Positions 59,401-64,000 of a stretch of DNA of 64,000 nucleotides are shown one piece after another (the first letter of the stretch is position 1; the number at the start of each line of letters is the position of its first letter). Where the stretch lies: NCBI GenBank assembly GCA_907163345.1, contig CAJQUN010000015.1, positions 5,302,886 through 5,366,885 on the forward strand. The letters are read 5' to 3'. The notes under the pieces are model-generated. The model searched no databases. It saw only the letters and a program-made list of their open reading frames with translations, and had not been told where the DNA came from. This stretch comes from Haberlea rhodopensis (taxonomy: Eukaryota > Streptophyta > Magnoliopsida > Lamiales > Gesneriaceae). The position numbers and the translations under genes were made by a program.

Positions 59401-60262
59401 TATATGGGCCCTTGTGACATCACCATTGTTAGTCTTGGGAGGGATCGCTGGAAAGAATAGCAAGGCAGAATTCCAAGCCCCATGTCGCACCACGAAATAT
59501 CCCAGAGAGATACCATCATTACCTTGGTACCGTGGAACTCTGCCTCAGATGGCTATGACTGGATTCTTGCCTTTCAGTGCCATATACATTGAACTCTATT
59601 ACATATTTGCCAGTGTATGGGGACAAAGAATATACACCATTTATAGCATCTTATTTATAGTCTTCATCATCCTTTTGATCGTTACAGCCTTTATTACTGT
59701 GGCTTTGACTTACTTCCAGCTTGCTGCTGAGGACCACGAATGGTGGTGGAGGTACGTCATGTTTTGTTTATTTATTACTGGGATTTGTTATCTTTTGTTC
59801 TCAATTTCTATAATCAAATTCCCTAATTAGACGCAGCAAAATGGTGTTTCATTGATATGAAATCATGTTAGTTCTCTTGAATAGTGCCACCATTTTAGAT
59901 GTGATTCTATGATCCAAATTCAAATTTAATATAAAACAGATTGTCATAGAGACTTGTATGTGAGCCTTTTCTAAATAAATCTTACCGCATTTTCTTACCT
60001 ATCGAGAAACTTACTGATTTGATTGATGGGATTTTTTTACAGATCCTTTCTATGTGGTGGTGCTACTGGGCTGTTCATATACGGATACTGCTTGTATTAC
60101 TTTTACGCACGTTCAGACATGTCTGGCTTTATGCAGACTTCGTTTTTCTTTGGGTACATGGCATGCGTTTGCTACGGCTTCTTCCTTATGCTGGGGACCG
60201 TTGGATTCCGTGCAGCACTATTTTTTGTCAGACACATTTACCACTCGATCAAATGCGAGTAG
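53416..60262 (+). CDS. TM9SF1-type transmembrane nine (EMP70) protein, seven exons
   Basis: Exons: 53416-53561, 54503-54543, 54658-55243, 55323-55460, 55566-55722, 59267-59751, 60043-60262. All introns are GT-AG and phases fit, giving 590 aa. Residues 1-24 look like a signal peptide (AVALLLLFSGV). The lumenal N-domain has YKVGDQVPLYANKVGPF, ETYRYFDIPFC and LGEVLNGDRL. The first membrane helix follows LEIHWFSIINS (about 213-250), then a cytosolic loop (GWKYIHGDVFR) and eight more helices in the nonaspanin block, with GRNS-like GKNSKAEFQAPCRT and YFQLAAEDHEWWWRS. The C-terminal SIKCE carries the KXD/E signal that retains TM9SF proteins in the Golgi. The family acts in endomembrane sorting of membrane proteins. 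The closest Arabidopsis group is probably TMN1. The gene looks intact; only intron 5 is enlarged. Confidence 0.93.
56385..58754 (+). mobile_element. Non-autonomous LTR retrotransposon in intron 5, with gag remnants
   Basis: 2370 bp with exact target duplication GTGTG (56380-56384 and 58755-58759). The right LTR (58361-58754, 394 bp) starts TGTTACGGACC and ends CTCTATCA. The left LTR (56385-56685) is the same but lacks about 85 bp near 56638 and has a mutated final base. It is followed by attggtccgactcgcc as a possible primer site. A short frame after it (near 56800-56890) reads EFHGVDPMSWSLKAERYFMINSTPW, the start of a gypsy-type gag, and nearby 'LTWPQLISELLKQF' fits gag too. No protease, polymerase or integrase was seen. 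It lies in the same orientation as the gene. Confidence 0.85.
57525..57640. repeat. GC-rich short repeat inside the intronic element
   Basis: Several copies of gggatggcngcctgcggg-like and catccggtgggcc-like words, giving Gly/Ala/Pro-rich frames on both strands. Probably simple expansion. Confidence 0.55.
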
Positions 60263-60535
60263 CTGTAAATTGGGTCAATGGACTTTCTTGTTCTACATAA
60301 TGTTTGATAACTATATTAAGGCAATCAAGGACACGGGCCTTCTCAAATGGGAGATAGTAGTATCTTAGAGTCACTCTTCGAAAGTTGCTTATTTTTGTTC
60401 TTTGTTTATTTTAGGTTTATTTTGCAATTCCCTGTTTTTGCTACTGCTTGAATTCGTTTCTTGAACCTAATGCAGCTTTCACTGTCTTATCCCAAGATAG
60501 AAATCCGATGGTCATTGAAAGTTCTATGTTGGAGA
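60263..60535 (+). other. 3' UTR and downstream flank of the TM9SF1-type gene
   Basis: Follows the TAG stop at 60260-60262. No clear polyadenylation hexamer; T-rich stretches at 60390-60440 may mark the 3' end. Confidence 0.5.
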
Positions 60536-60920
60536 TTTGTCAGGTCTAACCTGCAGTGATTTGGGGTGGTCTGCCTTTGACCTCGTTGGGCTGGCTCGAT
60601 TTGAGCTCGGGCTTCAACTTTTTTTGGAACTTAGCTTAGCTCAAGTACGAGTATTAGCTCGATCAAGCTACAGCTTGAGCCTTTTGATAAACAAAGCCCG
60701 AGTTCAAAATTTGGGGTCCTTTCAACAAGCTATCATTGTTAATTTGAGCTCATTTGTTGACGAATTTTTGTTAGTATTCATGTTCTAATTATTTTTCAAG
60801 TTCACGGGCTGCACTCAAACTTTGAGCATGTCGGGCCTTCGTTCATCATTAAGCCTGAGGTCGAACTTTTTTATAATTGGAGCTCGAGCTCGAGCTCTTG
60901 AATTAATGTGCTAAGCTTAC
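60536..60920. repeat. GAGCTCGAGCTC-rich repeat remnant
   Basis: Many gagctcg, agcttgagc and gctcgagc words in both orientations, including a run of gctcgagctcgagctc at 60884-60899. It resembles a fold-back plant repeat, but no target duplication was identified. Confidence 0.45.
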
Positions 60921-61190
60921 CTGCTATTTCCAACTGTTTCCATATCGTGTTGATCCAAAGTCCCAGGCTAAAGGAAGGAAATAATTTGTTGAAGAAGTAT
61001 ATTTATTTGTACATCTAGAAATGCTTCCATTTTTTTATTTACTGTTATATCAAAATTTCTTACTATTACTAATATCATTTACACGTTCTACGTTCCATCA
61101 GTCAAATATTTCAAATGCGAAGCCCACCATGATTCCCCAATAGTTGGGGAAATGCATTAAAACGCCTCTATGTAGTTTGTGTTCATTCAC
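60921..61190. other. Intergenic spacer, nothing recognised
   Basis: AT-rich, no open frame or repeat of note. Confidence 0.4.
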
Positions 61191-61490
61191 AGCTCCGATT
61201 TTAAAATATTCAGTGATCCGGTTTAGTCCCTAAAATTTTAAAAAATTTCTCAATTCAATCCTAATGTTAAGTAGGCAGTAGGAAACAAATGAAGAGGGAT
61301 TAGATCGGGAATATTTTTTAAATTTTAGGGACTGAATTGGAAACAAACAAAATCAGTTTAGTCTCTAAAGTTTTAAAAAATTTCTCGATTAAGTCCCCGA
61401 CGTTTTTAAAAATGTAGAGACTAAATTGAGTCGCTACAAACTTTATGGATTAAACCGGGAGTAGACCCAAATTGCATGAACGCTTTTTAA
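61191..61490. repeat. 'agtccctaaaatttt' fold-back repeat
   Basis: The phrase tagtccctaaaattttaaaa (61228) recurs with changes at 61361 (tagtctctaaagttttaaaa) and in reverse at 61316 (tttaaattttagggactgaa) and 61423 (gtagagactaaattgag). These alternating direct and inverted copies are typical of a common plant miniature-element family. Ends not defined. Confidence 0.55.
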
Positions 61491-62363
61491 TGTATTATCC
61501 CTGATATTCAGTTCTAATTATAACATATATATCAAAATGAAACCAAACCCCTCTATAATCCATTCGGCTCCGATCTTCGCCAAGTATCAAATGTGGACAA
61601 GACATCACTTACACACACTATATTTAAAAAACAAAAGACTTGAAAATTTGAAATTGTCATAAAATGCTTATTGGCAATCAAGATACCATGGTGGACCTAA
61701 GTGCTCAGCACCATAAAAAGGAATGTTCTTGTCCAAGGAAAGCACCACCACATGAATATTGTCCAGAACTTTTGAAACCATAAAATCCCATTAGCTTAAA
61801 ACAAACTTCAAACAGTGGTTCTTGCTCAGAAGTCAAATCCCACTAGACTAGACGAACTTTTTTCCTAAGATCAATGTCATTGTCATGACAACAAAACAAG
61901 ACAGTTCAACATTCTAATCCAATTTTAATATATCCCAAATGAATGTAAAAAATCAGATAAAGTAGTTAAAACATTGTGCAACTACAAATTTTGAACTTCA
62001 ACATCCATTACGACAAGATTACCATTAACTTACACTAATTTATTTTGTAGGGCCATTAAATGAACTTTTCCTGGGATTAAGACACACCTGATCCACAAGC
62101 AACAGACATTAGCAGCCAAGAAATACATAAAATTCAACAGGAGTACAAAACATCATAAACTAAGCCAACCCCATAAACTGCACTGGATCTCCTCCTATTA
62201 AAACGACTACAATTAAACAAGAACTTCCCCGATGTACACTACAACACATAAACATGGAAATCTAGAACCGTTGTCTGATTAAAACAGCTATTGAAGTGCA
62301 TAAACATCTAAAGTTAAAGAACCAGAACAAGTCAACCTCCAACACTACACCTGCAAACTTATC
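61491..62363 (-). other. Spacer and presumed 3' UTR of the HMGA gene
   Basis: No credible gene. The part next to the stop codon at 62364 must include the HMGA 3' UTR. Its end is not determined. Confidence 0.45.
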
Positions 62364-63357
62364 TCAAGCCTCTACACCATTCTGCATCAGCTCTGGATTC
62401 ACCTTTCTAGGTCGTCCCCTTGGTTTTCCAGACTTGGAAAGGCTTGGTGGGCCCGGTGGAAGCTTTGCTTTCTTGAGGGCAGGAGGAGTATTGGGATCTT
62501 TTCTTGGGCGGCCCCGTGGTCGAGGAGGAGCAGTGATGATGCCTTCGGGTAAAGGATCTTTCGGCTTCGAAGGCCTGCCACGACCACGTTTGGGCGGGGC
62601 ATCAGGGCCTACCTTGATGTAGTTGTTCATGACTAGTAGAAGCTCCCTATTGTCTGTCATCCTGTTCAGGTGATCCGAAAGCAAATTAGCATGCCCAGCT
62701 GGCATTTCTCCATATTTAGACTCCATGAAATTCGTTATAGATGACTTGTTTGCTCCTTGTTGCAGCACATCCAGTGCTTCCATAATCATCTGAGAAGATG
62801 AAAATCAAAAGCCCTAATGTTAACAATATCTCTGAACAATTTTTTTTCGCTTCCAAAAGTGCAAAAACAATAAAGTACAAAAAAGAAGGGTCAAAAAATT
62901 GAAATCTTCATAAACACTCAAACTTGATAAAAGGTAAAGGTCCTCCTTTTCCCTAAAAAGTTGAGCTCCATTTTCAAGCCAAGATCGAAGTAGTAAAACC
63001 CATTTCTTTACACAACAGTAAGTAATTAAAGCTAAGATTTGGGTAGAAGTGCGTGAATATGCACATACATTTATAATTCAACTATTTTTAGCCCAAGTGC
63101 AAATATAAAAAAACACCCAAATACAAAATGAGGGTTCCAAGAAAAATTGAAAAAAATGGGGTTCCCAGCAAACATGAAAATCTCCAATATTCTTCAAAAA
63201 TATCAAAAATATAAAATTTTAAAAATTCAACAGTTTATTCGCAGGAGGAAAAAGGAAATTTTAAAAAAACTAAAAGTAAAATGTAAGAGTACAAACTCGA
63301 CACTTTCACCTGTGGGTACGAAGGCAGTGATGGTTTTCCGAGCTCCTCGGTCGCCAT
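62364..63357 (-). CDS. HMGA (HMG-I/Y-like) DNA-binding protein, linker-histone domain plus three AT-hooks
   Basis: Two exons on the minus strand: 63357-63310 (48 bp, MATEELGKPSLPSYPQ) and 62789-62364, phase 0, GT-AG intron of 520 bp, giving 157 aa. Residues about 12-82 form an H1/H5 winged-helix domain (YPQMIMEALDVL, NKSSITNFMESKYGEMPAGHANLLSDHLNRM, LLLVMNNYIKV). Three AT-hooks follow, each with an RGRP core: KRGRGRPSK, RPRGRPRK and KPRGRPRK, set in proline/lysine-rich sequence. Such nuclear proteins bind the minor groove of AT-rich DNA and shape chromatin and promoter complexes. Plant HMGA usually has four hooks and is longer (about 180-200 aa), so this copy is short. A gatatattc TATA-like word lies about 85 bp upstream of the ATG on the minus strand. 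The first exon is inferred from domain continuity and splice signals. Confidence 0.88.
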
Positions 63358-63730
63358 TGAAGGTGTGTTTGAAGTTAGAGAGAAAAAGCGAAGGGACGAA
63401 AGGGTCAGCTTTACAGTGAGATTTGTTTGTTTGAAAGAATATATCGACAAATTATTTCGAGGACACATGAATAAAATTAAATAAAGTTTGTACCTTTTTT
63501 TTAGAAAAAAAATTCTATAAATAATTATAAATATGGTTTAATGATAATAATAATAATAATTTTGAATTTTTAGAAATAAAGACATATATCTCAAGAAATA
63601 TTTTTTTAAGAAAAATAATCTTATATAAAAATATATCAAATATAGTTATTTTTATTTTATGGCGACACTAAAAAAATCCTCATAGTCAAATTTATTAGAA
63701 ATCAGTCTACATGTTAGAAAAACTTAATTC
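63358..63730. other. HMGA 5' UTR/promoter side and AT-rich spacer
   Basis: The 63358-63420 stretch is likely 5' UTR. Beyond 63480 the sequence is very AT-rich with an (ATA)n run near 63543-63560. No gene. Confidence 0.45.
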
Positions 63731-64000
63731 AAACTCCCTACTATAATAAGTACCAAAATTGTATAAGTACCGAAAAAAGTATAGGTTTCATACCAATTTC
63801 ATGTGTAAGTTATACCAAAATTGTATAGGTTGCATAACAATTTTATGTGTAACTAGTATCAAAATTATAAAGATTTACCAATTTCATATGTAATAAGTAC
63901 CGAAAATGGCGTTTTATTCATAATTAGTACCAAAATTTTATATGTTTCATACCAATTTTGTGTATATTTATATAGATTTCATACCAACTTCACGTGTAAT
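63731..64000. repeat. Degenerate ~60-bp tandem repeat running off the window
   Basis: About five copies of agtaccaaaattgtataggt followed by ttcataccaatttcatgtgtaa, with many changes. The right end lies outside the window. Confidence 0.75.

Overview
The window is nuclear DNA of a flowering plant, probably a eudicot. It has GT-AG introns, plant clades of LTR retrotransposons (Tat, Athila, Tekay/Del, Angela-like copia), hAT-like miniature elements, a TM9SF1-type gene and a plant HMGA gene. An asterid is possible, but this is a guess.

Layout. Positions 1-1302 hold old repeat fragments. From 1303 to 51415 almost everything lies between two diverged copies of one Tat-type LTR (1303-1891 and 50811-51415). 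They are flanked by near-matching 5-bp duplications, so I read the block as one old Tat element filled by later insertions. Inside it are: (a) a deleted Athila element on the minus strand (2058-12726), carrying a solo copia LTR (6621-8089) and a 2.45-kb insertion (9666-12118); (b) an orphan 0.95-kb stretch (12727-13679); (c) a large non-autonomous Tekay-like element, here called A (13680-48426); (d) the Tat 3' region with three tandem-repeat arrays (49040-50500). Element A is itself nested. Its left LTR holds an Athila-like solo LTR (15841-26146, duplication GGTTT), which holds a complete, young copia element (16086-24930, duplication AAGGC). Its internal region holds a nearly complete Tekay chromovirus (26520-35445). 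Its right LTR holds a second non-autonomous element, B (40408-47200, duplication TGAGT). The nesting is four levels deep.

From 51.4 kb the window becomes genic. A hAT-like miniature element (52401-52996, 8-bp duplication ATTCAAGT) lies upstream of a seven-exon TM9SF1-type gene (53416-60262, plus strand, 590 aa). Its 3.5-kb fifth intron contains a 2.37-kb LTR element (56385-58754, duplication GTGTG). After repeat-derived spacer comes a two-exon HMGA gene on the minus strand (62364-63357: linker-histone domain plus three AT-hooks). The window ends in a degenerate tandem repeat.

The two host genes are ordinary and not functionally linked. The most unusual signal is that several unrelated retroelements carry arrays of self-complementary words: CGATCGATCG in Tekay-type and Athila LTRs, GGCGTA..TACGCC in the Athila-like solo LTR, CTAGGGTT/AACCCTAG hairpins in the copia leader, and short CGCT/AGCG-type hairpins in elements A and B whose stems appear to change in a compensated way. 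No defence system, CRISPR array, rRNA or tRNA gene was seen.
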